NCBI GenBank assembly: GCA_023055355.1
Contig: JALJCS010000001.1
Coordinates: forward strand, 69,915,381-69,979,380
Length of the DNA stretch: 64,000 nt
Origin: Agelaius tricolor
Lineage: Eukaryota > Chordata > Aves > Passeriformes > Icteridae
Direction of reading: 5' to 3'
How positions within the stretch are numbered: position 1 is the stretch's first letter; each line of letters starts with the position of its first letter. Below are positions 24,395 through 64,000 of the stretch, piece by piece. Both the position numbers and the translations under genes were made by a program. The notes below the pieces were generated by a model that did no database searches, was not told the DNA's origin, and saw only the letters and a list, made by a program, of their open reading frames with translations.

Positions 24395-27019
24395 GTGCAT
24401 AATTATTTTCTGGGATTAAGATCCAGGAACTAAAGTCTACTACTTGCAGCTAATATCTCAGTTTCTGGATAAGATCTTACTTCCTTGTTTGCTTGCTTGG
24501 TTTCAAGAGTCTTCACACAAAAGTGTTCTGTGGCTTAATGCTTTTGATTGCTGCAGTAAGGGAGGCATGAATTAATTCCTCTTAATCTTGTGTCCATCCT
24601 TTAATCAGTCTTTCCATTTCTTGAGTGAGTTCTTCAAACATCAGGCTGTTGTTCAGGAAGAAGAACCATCCTGCCTTTGGTGCCTGTGCTTCAAAGAGGG
24701 TAGACAGAATTAACCTGGAGCCCATGGAGGCCTTTTTGATTTCCTGTTTGTTCCATATGTCCTTGGTTAAAAAAAAAGGGAAAAAAGTGAATGAAATGGA
24801 TGGCTCTTTTTAGGCACTTGTGATTCCTGGGCATTCTGTGGAAGCTCCAGCATTGAGCTGGCTGTGATGATTCCCAGCTGCTGTCCTCAGAGGCAGCTGA
24901 AGCGACTATGTTGGTGTCTTCACAGACATGCATTTCCTATTTTTTCCTATGCTTGAAACCAGTATTTTGATGACAGCACCAATATTTGATAAGTAGCATT
25001 TTATACAGTTCTGGTCTAATACTGTAGATGTAGAAATTCTCTGAATTTCTACACTTAGCATATCTTAATTGCAAAAGGAATTACTGAAATTATTGAGTTC
25101 TCACATTATCTACCTTTGAGGCATCTTTATTTCTTGATAATTATATGTACTAGTTCAAAGTCTAACAATTCCAAGCTGTCTTTTCAGAGCTCCCTGAAGA
25201 GACAGCTAAAGATAATCTCATTTCTACGTCCCTATTCTTTCACTATCTACTCTCTGCTAAATATTTGTTAAGAGAGAAAGAGCCAACTTTATTAACTCCC
25301 TTACTAGATCTGCCCTTCCTCATGGCTGGATGGGCTAATCTTTTTGCTGTATTGTATCAAGAATAAACCTTCTTTTCCTCTATGTGGTCCCTTGACTCCC
25401 TTGGAGGAGCCAACAGAGACCTATGTTAAGTCAGTGTTTCCCTTATGATAGAAGGTGCTATGATTGTCACATGTAATGGGCCTGAGGATGTTTTCCCTGC
25501 AGATTGAGAACACCTTATTTTCCTTGATAAATATATACCTGTGGATTCTTTACTCATAGTTACTTAATCCTGCTGATGCCATAAGCCCTGGAGGTGGGCC
25601 TTACTGTCTCTCTGTTAAGAAGTTCTGATGTAAGGTGAATGTACAACTGAACACAATCTTCTGACCCAGTGAAGTTCCCTTGAAAAGCTTCCATATGGGA
25701 CTAGTTTCTCTCTGCTTGAAACTGAGATGGCATCTCTAGTTTGCCAACTGTAATTTTCATTTACATGGATTTTGTATTTTCAAGCCCAAATAATAAACTA
25801 CAAGGATGTGTGAATTTCAAAATGTCCTTCTTTCATGTTTGTGCCTTCAGTTATTTAAGCTGGCAGCTTTAATAATGCTTGTTTGATGCATAGCACAAAA
25901 CCAACTCAAAAATTTTAAAAATCAAGTTTCCAAACCTGAAGTCACAAAAAGGAGGTGAATGTGGTCATTCTTTGTCTGTTTGTCTGATTCCTGTTTCATC
26001 CTAATATTTTTAAGTGACTGTCAAATCTAAGAAGAACGTCATAGGGAGCAGATATTTGAAATGTTGTTGAGCTCCTGTACATATTGTTAAAATGTATGGC
26101 TTTGCAAATGTTACAGGCAGTGGAAAGGTGACAGTGTTAGTTTACATGTAAATAGCTAGAAGAAACCAGAGAGGGAAGGCATTCTACAGATATCCCAATT
26201 ATGGGAACAGCTTTAGTTAAAGCTCACAATCAACCATGACACAAACGCCTTGAGAGGACTATCTTTAATTAGTTCTAATCTTCACCAAAAGAATTAGTTT
26301 TCTCACCAATATTTATTCATTTCATGGCAAGAATACTACTCAAACTCAGGCATGGACAGTGAAAATAAATGCTGGCTATAATTAACTTGAGTATTTAAAC
26401 TTAGGGGAAAATACTTATATAAATATGAGGACTTCAAATGCTGCTTACAGAATTACAAAGAAATCTAATTTTGTCTGGAAAATTAGTTTTTCCTTATGAG
26501 ATATTTTAAGGTGTTTGAATTATGGCTTGCAGAAACTATAGAATAGTTAATTAAAATTAATTTATTAAAATGCAGCACATTTGAAAACCTTCAAGCATGT
26601 AATCCCTACTTGCTACATAAATTTTCTGAATGTATACTGATTCTTTTATATAATATTTCATCAGTGTTATGACAGAAGGGAAAATAGCTCACTTTTCTTC
26701 TTAATAAATATTCACATGACTAGTTTCCTTGATTTTGTTTAAAAATTTATTTATTCACTGGAAGTCATATAAATCAGGCTAATAGGAAAAAACTTCCTGT
26801 TGCAAGTTCTAAATGTCATCCTGTAAAGAATCTCATTTCATTCCAGAATAGCTACTTAAAGGACCAGGAGTTTGAGAGTCTGGAACTCAGGCCTCAACCT
26901 GCAAAGGACATCTAAACTAGAAACTTAATTGGGGGAAAAAAGAATTTGGAAGATTGAATTTATGCAGTTGCAAATTTAGAGTAGGCAATAGCAACAAATG
27001 ATGTCATAATTAAAAGTAT
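24395..27019. other. Non-coding stretch, possible LTR-like part near 25.2-25.5 kb
   Basis: No gene was recognised. Around 25350-25420 an AATAAA is followed by a segment with a retroviral R-U5 flavour (see findings), but I cannot confirm an LTR. Confidence 0.4.
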
Positions 27020-27475
27020 TCACAGAACATAAGATTATTTGCACTCAAGAGAACCTCTAAAGATAACCTCGTTCCACACTTTCCCCTAGGCCGTGTTTCT
27101 TGCAGCCACATCCAGCCTGCTCTTGAACACCTACAGGGATAGAGCATCCACAGCTTCTCTGGGCAACCTGTCCCAGTGCCTCACCACCTTCACAGTGAAG
27201 AATTTCTTCCTAATGTCTGATCTAAACATTAAATACCTATTTAACTATAACTTTTTCCATTTAAAGCCATTCTCCCTTCTTCTATCACCTGGTGCCCTTG
27301 TAATAAGTCCCTCTCCAGCTCTCTTGCAGCCCTCTTTAGGTACTGGAAGGTGTTGTAGGATCTCCCTGGAGCTGTCTCTCCAGAGTGAACAACCCCAACT
27401 CTCAGCCTGTCTCCATAGGAGAGGTGCTCCAGCTCTCTGATCCACCTCTGTGGTCCTCATCTGGACCCCTCAATT
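27020..27475 (-). mobile_element. CR1 LINE 3' fragment, antisense
   Basis: The + strand reads as the complement of a CR1 3' portion. It runs through 'ttgcagccacatccagcctg', 'ctctgggcaacctgtcccagtg', 'tcaccaccttcacagtgaagaatttcttcctaat' and 'cctgtctccataggagaggtgctccagc'. On the minus strand the right part corresponds to the ORF2 C-terminus and the left part to the 3' untranslated end. A small insertion near 27222-27250 separates two conserved blocks. The canonical tail repeat is not clear at the left edge. The open frames here are shadows of this element. Confidence 0.9.
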
Positions 27476-27824
27476 TTTTTTCTGCTAAATAAGAACAGAA
27501 ATTTATAGCTTAGTAGAATTGCTAGCACAGAAAGTGTGTGGCATCTATAAATACCTGAATGTTACAAACAATGAGAAATAATAATTAATGTATGTAATCT
27601 GAAAGTATAGGCAAAGAAAGCTCAGAGGAAAGAGGGAGAATTGACACATTTTTGTATGTGTGGTATGTAGTTGGTTGTAAAAGGTTACCCAAGAAATTAC
27701 TGGAAATACCCTATTTAAAATGATGATATTTGAATGGAAAAATTAGTCCCAAATGACACTTCACTGTGTAGAAAGCTGGTATGTCTGAGTCCTCCAGTCT
27801 TCACTTAGCAAGTCTTTAACTCAC

Positions 27825-27864
27825 TTCACCTGGTGTAACAACTTTTGTTGTTACACCAGGTGAA
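27825..27864. repeat. Perfect inverted repeat, 18-base arms, TTTT loop
   Basis: The left arm TTCACCTGGTGTAACAAC (27825-27842) is the exact reverse complement of the right arm (27847-27864), separated by TTTT. No mismatch occurs in 18 pairs, so this is a strong hairpin in either strand. It is not followed by a T-run that would fit a polymerase III or bacterial-type terminator, and no repeat family is apparent. Confidence 0.97.
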
Positions 27865-28442
27865 TGATGTAATGATCTGTTTCTAGCCTGCCACAGTATA
27901 AATAATTAAAATAGTATTTCTTTTTATATTCTATATATTATAGTAATATAAATCATTATTAAATCCTCATCAGTATTTCTGAACTGTGAAATATTTAATG
28001 ACATTTCAGTTCAAAAGCAAACAATTTCTCTGTAGATGTTAATACCTTTTTTCTGCAGCATGGCTCATAAATGGCAGTAGACAGGGAAAAATGTTGTTTT
28101 TCTGCATTGACATTTTTTGCAACAAATCCTCTTCTCAGGAATTTCATTGTTCACAAGGGGGGGAAATTAATCTACAAAGAAGCTCAGCTAGTCGTAATAA
28201 GATGATTATTATACATCTTTATATCCCCCTTCATCGTTGGTATATCTTAATTCTTTCTTTAAAACTGTGAAAAAGAAAATCAAACCTAATAATCTGTCAT
28301 TTGTGGGTTTGGTATCTAAGCATAAAATGCATCTAGGCACTTGTCATAGCATAAAGTGCAGGGAAGATTTCGTTCTTAAATACATGACTCCTTCGTGGCT
28401 CTTGCGATGCTAACGTCACTTCTTCGAATCTTTAATGATGTT

Positions 28443-28518
28443 TTGAGGCACAAAAAGCTGCCAACAGTCATTGTTGACATCATTGAGGCACAAAAAGCCA
28501 ATAGTCATTGTTGACATC
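28443..28518. repeat. Tandem duplication, about 36-40 base copies
   Basis: Copy one, starting TTGAGGCACAAAAAGC (28443-28482), is followed directly by copy two (28483-28518). Copy two lacks about four bases after AAAAAGC. Both end CAGTCATTGTTGACATC or AGTCATTGTTGACATC. Confidence 0.92.
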
Positions 28519-28879
28519 TGTAACTTAGTTTAGTAAGGGAGTACTAATTAATATAGTGTGTATCACTGCTGTATTAATATACAGGAACTGCCTAAGTAGC
28601 TCCCTCATTGTGTGATGTTTCATAGTCACAGCCCTCTGTACATTGGTCTAATTAGTACTGTAGATTCCCAACATCATTTATTATTTGATTAAAATGTGAT
28701 TTCTTTCTCAGATTCATCAGTAATATCAACACAACGCCCAGACTCTTGTATTCCCCTTCCTTCCTTTCCTCACAATGCACAGCAACTCACTTCTTTCATT
28801 TTTGGCACATCATAATTTAATATTTACCCGCGCTAGCTTGGTACCAAAGGAACAATTATTTCCTAATCACTTGCCTTCG

Positions 28880-29215
28880 GGGGGTTCTCCACTTGTGTCT
28901 GGGGAAAAAGGGCAGTTGGGGAGCGTGTCTGTGTTTCCTTTGTAAGGCCAGCCCTGTTGTTAGGGCAGGGCACTGTGTGTTGAATTCTAATGCCTGGGTG
29001 CGAGAGCCAGCCCGTTTGGAAGTGGCAGCGTGGGAGGGAGGGAGGTGTTGGCTGCGGGCAGCAGAGCCCCAGCCTGGGGCTCCCTAGGAGTCAGGAGCTC
29101 CGGCAGCTGGCCGGACCGTGCCCATGGGGAACACAGCGCTCAGCGCCGGAGCCAGGGTGGAGCTCCTCAATCCCCCCAGTACCCACCAGGCTGCTTTGCT
29201 TTGCAGCCAGCCAGT
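28880..29215. promoter_or_regulatory. CpG-rich patch, candidate alternative promoter
   Basis: This is a GC-rich segment in otherwise CpG-poor DNA. I count about twelve CpG between 28878 and 29150, together with GC-box-like G-runs (GGGAGGGAGGGAGG near 29030-29042). It ends near a possible splice-donor-like AG|GTACC (29219). It lies about 9.4 kb upstream of the first WASF1 coding exon, so an alternative non-coding first exon or an enhancer is possible. No promoter element with fixed spacing (TATA or Inr) decides this. The function is inference only. Confidence 0.3.
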
Positions 29216-31083
29216 TCAGGTACCTTTCCTTTAAATATTTATCATTTGCTGCCACAAAATATTGTCCATTCAAAAGCAGGTTGTGGTATCTGTGCAACAG
29301 AAGTGTATTGGCGTTGGTTTTTATGTGCATTCGGTAGATTTTGTAAGATTGTTTAAAATTCACGAGTGCTTGTAATAGGTCTTATCCTGGATTGACAGAG
29401 GACTATGTAACAGAGGTAACTGTTCATGTATGGAATATTTATTTTCAAGGAAAATTGTAGAAAATTTTCAAAGGTAGCATGTTAAGATATACTTAAACCA
29501 CAGAGAAGGTACCTTTAGTTCTGGTACTAAGGTTTTGATTTTAAATTAACACTGGATTAGTTATCTGTCTCTGTCAAGACTATAATAAAGATCTTTTGGT
29601 GCAATCCATCACAGGGCTTTTGTGTTACACACTATACCTAGAAACTGTTAACAGGGAGACTAGATTAATGCAGAGAGAAAAAATGTCATCAGATAAAACA
29701 TAGGTCTCAAAAAGCAATTTCAAGTTCCATACTATGTTATGCATTAATACATTTTTAGCCTTCAGGGAAACGAGAAAAACTTGTAATCAAAAATTAATTT
29801 AAGCATTCTTGGCTGTACCTAAATTAGAACCCGGGATACTTCCAAAATTGTTATTAATCAAATGACCTGACAGGAGCTCACTAGGAGAAAGTTAATGAGT
29901 AAAGGCTATTCTGAATAATATTTAGTAATGCTGATAAGAAATTTTGCAGCTCTTTTTCTAATTTTACATATAAAAATTTAAAGTATTTCTATTTCGAGCT
30001 AGCCATATGTGTCTGTACATGTATGTTATGCATATGCTCTTTATTTTTTAAATTAACTTCTTCAGAAAATCTAATAGAAATACAAGTGCAAGAAGTCACC
30101 ATTTTTTCTTGATTAATATCGTTTAACAATAAAGTGAGATGTGGTTTCATATGACTTAAATATTTCTCCATTAATATATGAACACATTTGTCTAATTTCA
30201 TTAATTTTGTGGTTTTTTGGTGAGTTTTTTTTGTTTGCTTTTTGTTGTTGTTGTTATTGTTTGTCTTTTTTTGTAAATTATCATTGCAATTTTTGCTGGT
30301 TTGGGTATAATGATTCCCATCTTTTCTGTGAACAAGTAACAAGTTTGATTTTATAAGTCTTCACTGTAATTTAGTGCTATATTGGAAGGAAAGAAATTGG
30401 TGATTAGTATTTTGTGCCTTAGGGTTTGGATTTGAAGAATGCAATTCTATTCTATACAGTTTCTGGTTATTTACTGTTTTGTAACTTTAAAATATAACAG
30501 GTCATTAACAGATTGGGTCATCATACCTGTAACAAAAGTTTTAGTTTCAAGATACTAAGTAGAATTATAAGGAAAACTAAGCCTAAATACCGATTAACTC
30601 ACATCTAACATCTGGAAATCCTTAGTGGTGTATTTTAATTTTTAATAGACCTAGGTGAGTTTTTTTTCATCAGAAATTTTAGCCTTTGTGTATTCTGTAT
30701 TTTTTATGTTAAATCTATTTAGGAAGTAAGCTGTTATACAAAAAAAATTGATTACAGTTTTCTTATTTCTATTTTTGCTTAACATACCCAATGTGAAGGA
30801 AATTTGTAAGTCTAAGTGTTTCTTGCTGTAGACATGCTAAACAGTGTCACATCATAACTTTGTTCATTGAATTTTGTCTGTAAGCCAGAAGTGTAACTGG
30901 CTTAGTGCCTTATTGCCTCCAGCAGTCCTGCTGTTCAGAGTAGGTAGTGTTGAACCTGATTTGTTATAAATATTTTGGTTTTTTTAATTTTTCCAATAGC
31001 ATTTTGATTTAAATAACTTCTTTATTAAGGTGAACAGAGATATTTTTACAGTTATTGGCAAGACAACTGCAGTAATGATGGCC

Positions 31084-31086
<3 letters not shown>
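29216..31086. other. Non-coding stretch, nothing recognised
   Basis: AT-rich DNA. A T/G-rich patch with (TTG)n lies near 30208-30275. No supported gene was seen. Confidence 0.5.

Positions 31087-31132
<46 letters not shown>
31087..31132. repeat. 46-base T homopolymer
   Basis: An uninterrupted run of 46 T, equal to A46 on the minus strand. It generates poly-Phe and poly-Lys frames that are not genes. No processed pseudogene could be recognised on the side that would carry it. Confidence 0.97.
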
Positions 31133-31133
<1 letters not shown>

Positions 31134-33164
31134 GTTTTGCTGTGGATTTGATAAGGTTGACATGAATGATTTAAAAGACAACATAGTAAGATGGAAGCTG
31201 TTGGGAAGGTAGTGAAAAATGAAGGAAGTAACATTTGATGCTTAATAAATTGACAAATCAATAGGTACTTGTTTATATTCTGGAAAATCATAGTTGAAAA
31301 CAAAGGAAAAAACTTCAGTTATGTGAAATCAAGCTGAGTTTACCCTTATAAGGGTATAAAAGGACCTGTCTTGAAAAGCCACAATTAGTAAGCTGGTTCA
31401 CTCTGAATTGTGTGTGAATTCCATGTCACTCATAGGAATTCTGCTTAAGGTTCAGGATGAGATTTGCAAAATCCACATGCTGTTTATTTCACCCTAATGC
31501 ATTTTGCACCTGTATTGGGGAAAAGAAACCAATATTGACCTGAATATTCTCTCCTTGTATTTAGGATACCTTAAGCTTTTGCTCTGTACATGTCATCAGA
31601 GTGAAATTTTTCATGAGGGTTTGAAGAGAGGAGGAGAGGGGAGGGGAGGGATGTATAAATGATGGTGATAACCTCCACCACCTGCATACTGGGACAAAAG
31701 GGGCCAGAGGCAGCCTGAACAAAACACAGGTGGGAGGAATTCCTTACAAGTGAGTGGGGACACTGGGGAAAGCCCAAAGTTAAAGAGCTGGTTGTAGCCA
31801 GTGTGGAAAGGTAAATTATTTTCCCCAGCAGAATGGGAAATGATGTGCAAGCCCTGAGGGCTGGACTCACGGGGTGGGGAGTGGTTGCTGCCTGCTGTGA
31901 TGGTGTATTCTGTTACACAGAGCTCATTGACTTGACCCAGATTGCAGCTTCACTCGCTGAAAATGTGCTGGTGTTTGCTCTCAGACTTGAGGTAGCCCCT
32001 GTAATAATGAGCAGATACGTCAACTTTCTCCTCTGAAATGTTGCTGCTGTTTCTGTTAATGAGGTTGTACTTGGTGCATTTCTACTGGGGAGTTGTATTT
32101 TGCACTGCTGCCCATACTGAGAGCTCTGCTGACACTGCCATCACCAGAGCCATCTCAGTCACGGTGGCTATTTAAGATTTTCTTGAAAAGCTAATTTATC
32201 ACAGATAAAGCTCTTAAAAGTCAGCATACAAATTATTAATCTCTCAATTTCTTTCTACCCATAGCTTGCCAAAACTGCTTTCACTTTGACAATACTAATT
32301 CATGGTAGTCACAAGCTACATAGGGCTTAAAATACAGCTTTTTCTTTTCCTGTGTAAAATATTGCCCTTTTTTTCATTTGTTTAGCTGAATAAATATTAA
32401 ACTTCTAAATTTTGACAAGGAAGTAGATGTTGCTGTAGCTTGTGTCTGTGATCAAATCCAAATGGATTTTCAAATATTTTTTTGTGTGCTTTAAAGATGA
32501 GTGTGTGGGTATGTGTGCAGGTGTGCATACAGGCATAGGGGAGGGACTGTAGTCTTGTGATACGCATCTGAGAGAAAATTGGCTGGATGGTAGTAGCTGA
32601 AAAATAATTTTTTAACACTCTAATTATGCCTTAGAGATTGAGTAGAACTCAAGGTCCTACCCGTATTTGTGACTGTGCTCTCTTTTCTGCTTATCTGATG
32701 TGACAGATGTGCTGATATGATTACAGCTTGTTCTATAGGAGGAAAATACTAATTGCCCCAGACAATTAATACAATGCAGAAGTCAGTCAATATTAAATAC
32801 AGAATAAATATTGCAAATTAATTTAAATATATTTTATAGTTATATGAAGTAGGTTGGTTTTTGCAATCTATTAATTGCTATCCTGCTAATGAAATGCTTT
32901 CCTATACAATGTTACTGAGCTAGAGCCTTCAGTGACTCATTGACATATTAATCTATCCCCAAATAATCTTATCATCAGTTCAACAACAGAATATTTACAG
33001 AATGTTTTGAGAGATTGTTGCTGTTATTACTTGGGGAACAGTATTTTTCATATTTGTGACTACAAAGGAAATATGAAATATTTTAGTGGTGACTCTGTGG
33101 TTTAATGAAAAAAGAAATTTTCAACTTCAATTCTATGCCCTTTATAGGCATTGCTCCTTAGGTT
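31133..33164. other. Non-coding stretch, nothing recognised
   Basis: No gene or repeat family was recognised. A G/A-rich run (GGAGGAGAGGGGAGGGGAGGG) lies at about 31628-31650. Confidence 0.5.
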
Positions 33165-33450
33165 GACCAAATCTTGTGACTAGAGACAGGACTCAAGGAA
33201 ACAGCATGAAACAGGGGAGGTTTAGATTGGATATCAGGAAAAGTTTCTTCACCCAGAGCATGGTTGGGCACAGAAACAGGCTCCCCAGGGAAGTGGTCAC
33301 AGCACCAAGCCTGTCTGACTTCAAGAAGTGTTTGGACAACACTCTCAGGCACATGGTGTGATTCTTGGAGTGTCCTGTGCTGGGCCAGGAGTTGGACTTG
33401 ATGATTGTGATGGATTTCTTCCAGCTCAGGATATTCTATGATTCTATAAA
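33165..33450 (+). mobile_element. CR1 LINE 3' end
   Basis: A sense CR1 copy cut to about 285 bases. It contains 'aggtttagattggatatcagga', 'ttcttcacccagagcatggttggg' and 'ggactt gatgattgtgatgg', and ends GATATTCTATGATTCTATAA, the octamer tail. It covers only the 3' untranslated end plus a short remnant of the coding tail. Confidence 0.92.
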
Positions 33451-62930
<29,480 letters not shown>

Positions 62931-64000
62931 GTACCGGCCACACAGGCCACGTGCACTTCTCCTGGGGCTGGTTTGGTTATCCACCCCCTGCTAATAGCTG
63001 TCAGCATTATTTCTGTGCTGCCCATGAATCCCAGCGTGCCTGCAGGAACAGGGCCGCCGGGAGCTGGGTGGGAAGGTGGCACCTAAATCCCATAGGGTGG
63101 AGAAAGGCCTCAGCTTGCCATCAATACTGTGACCGTATTGCCTTCTGAGTTAAATGGCAAGACCAAAAACTATATGGAAAATGCTTCTGTGAAATATGTT
63201 GACATTTCAGGATGTAGCTTTGGAGTTTTGGAAATTTGTACAACTGAGATGTGTTTCAGCCTACATGAAAGGAAGAATATATCACAGTAAGACAGCTGTC
63301 AAAACTATGTATTCATTGCATTTGCTAAATTGTAAGTGCTTCTCTCTCCCAAAGTGGGGTTTTTTTTTCCCTACTTCTTTGTACCTTTTCAGAAGTGGAT
63401 ACATACATAGAATATTTTCTAGAGGTGAAAATTTCTTTGTCACTCTCCTATTTTTTTATACCAAAAGCCTTATTTTATGGTCAGGCACATACAGCTTAGA
63501 ATAGGGGATAGCTAATTCAGATGGGGTTGTTACATCAGGAAGATGTTAGTCTCTTGAAATGGGTGATTTTTGCTGCTTAGGAGATCATACACAAAAATGC
63601 ATAACTCTTTAGATTAATTTACCACAACAGTTTAAAATCCTCTAGTGGTCTTTCAGGAAAATAAATTTACTGTTCTCTCTTGTTTCTTCAGTTCACCTAT
63701 TTATTGTCCTGTAATGAGTATCTAGTGTGTAACTGTACCTCTCTGTATGCAGTACTGATGACTTTTAATATTAGTCTCACTCATTTTTTCATCACACCTT
63801 AAATATATATTTCAAATTAACTTGTTCTCACTGTTTGCATTGTTTTGGTTTGGTTTTAAAGTTCTGTGAACCAAAATAGTTAATCAACTGCTAGTTCCCT
63901 GACTTGAGAAAAATAATTTGGGTTTACTTAGGGACAACAGGGAAGAATTATATCAAAGGTATAGGAAATCTTTGATCAAGATGCAGGTACACTGTATAAG
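62931..64000 (+). other. WASF1: WASF1 intron, continues past window end
   Basis: Starts with donor GTACCG. The first 150 bases stay GC-rich, and the rest is AT-rich. No acceptor followed by WASF1-like coding sequence is seen before 64000. The 102-residue frame at 63196-63504 has no recognisable content. Confidence 0.85.

Noticed and set aside
29205..29225. Micro-exon between TTTGCAG and GTACCT at the edge of the CpG-rich patch
   Set aside because: It would be only 13 bases, with no evidence beyond the AG and GT dinucleotides.

Overview
The window is vertebrate nuclear DNA, almost certainly from a bird. It is AT-rich and mostly intronic. It carries many 5'-truncated CR1 LINEs with the typical 3' end (copies of ATTCTATG), plus LTR fragments of types I know from bird genomes. 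The only gene I can support is the 5' coding part of WASF1 (WAVE1) on the + strand. Six coding exons give residues 1-297 of a protein that is about 559 residues long in human. The remaining proline-rich part and the C-terminal WH2/central/acidic (VCA) segment lie beyond position 64000.

Layout: 1-38614 has no coding exon. It is most likely the long intron or introns between the distant non-coding first exon(s) and the exon with the start codon. It holds CR1 copies (about 103-872, 5415-5833, 5934-6112, 17550-17885, 23064-23245, 27020-27475, 33165-33450), an LTR 3' fragment (8018-8265), an ancient antisense LINE (about 16860-17480), microsatellites, homopolymers, short tandem duplications, one perfect 40-base hairpin and one CpG-rich patch (28880-29215). 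Coding exons are at 38643-38775 (start codon), 49546-49680, 58791-58944, 59676-59793, 60591-60763 and 62751-62930. The two large introns between the first three coding exons hold a CR1 3' end, a second antisense LINE block (47640-48545) and a near-complete solo LTR (50838-51378).

WASF1 is the subunit of the WAVE regulatory complex that activates Arp2/3 downstream of Rac. The exons seen here encode the N-terminal WAVE homology domain, which packs with ABI and BRK1; the adjoining segment with the known tyrosine sites (Y125, Y151 by position); the basic region; and the start of the proline-rich region. All exon junctions keep the frame and all introns are GT-AG. Three successive donor sites in the 3' part of the window are weak.

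I found no RNA gene, CRISPR array, operon or novel multi-gene system. Most open reading frames in the window are chance or repeat-derived. The observations worth a second look are structural: palindromes, long homopolymers, the CpG-rich patch and the weak splice donors.
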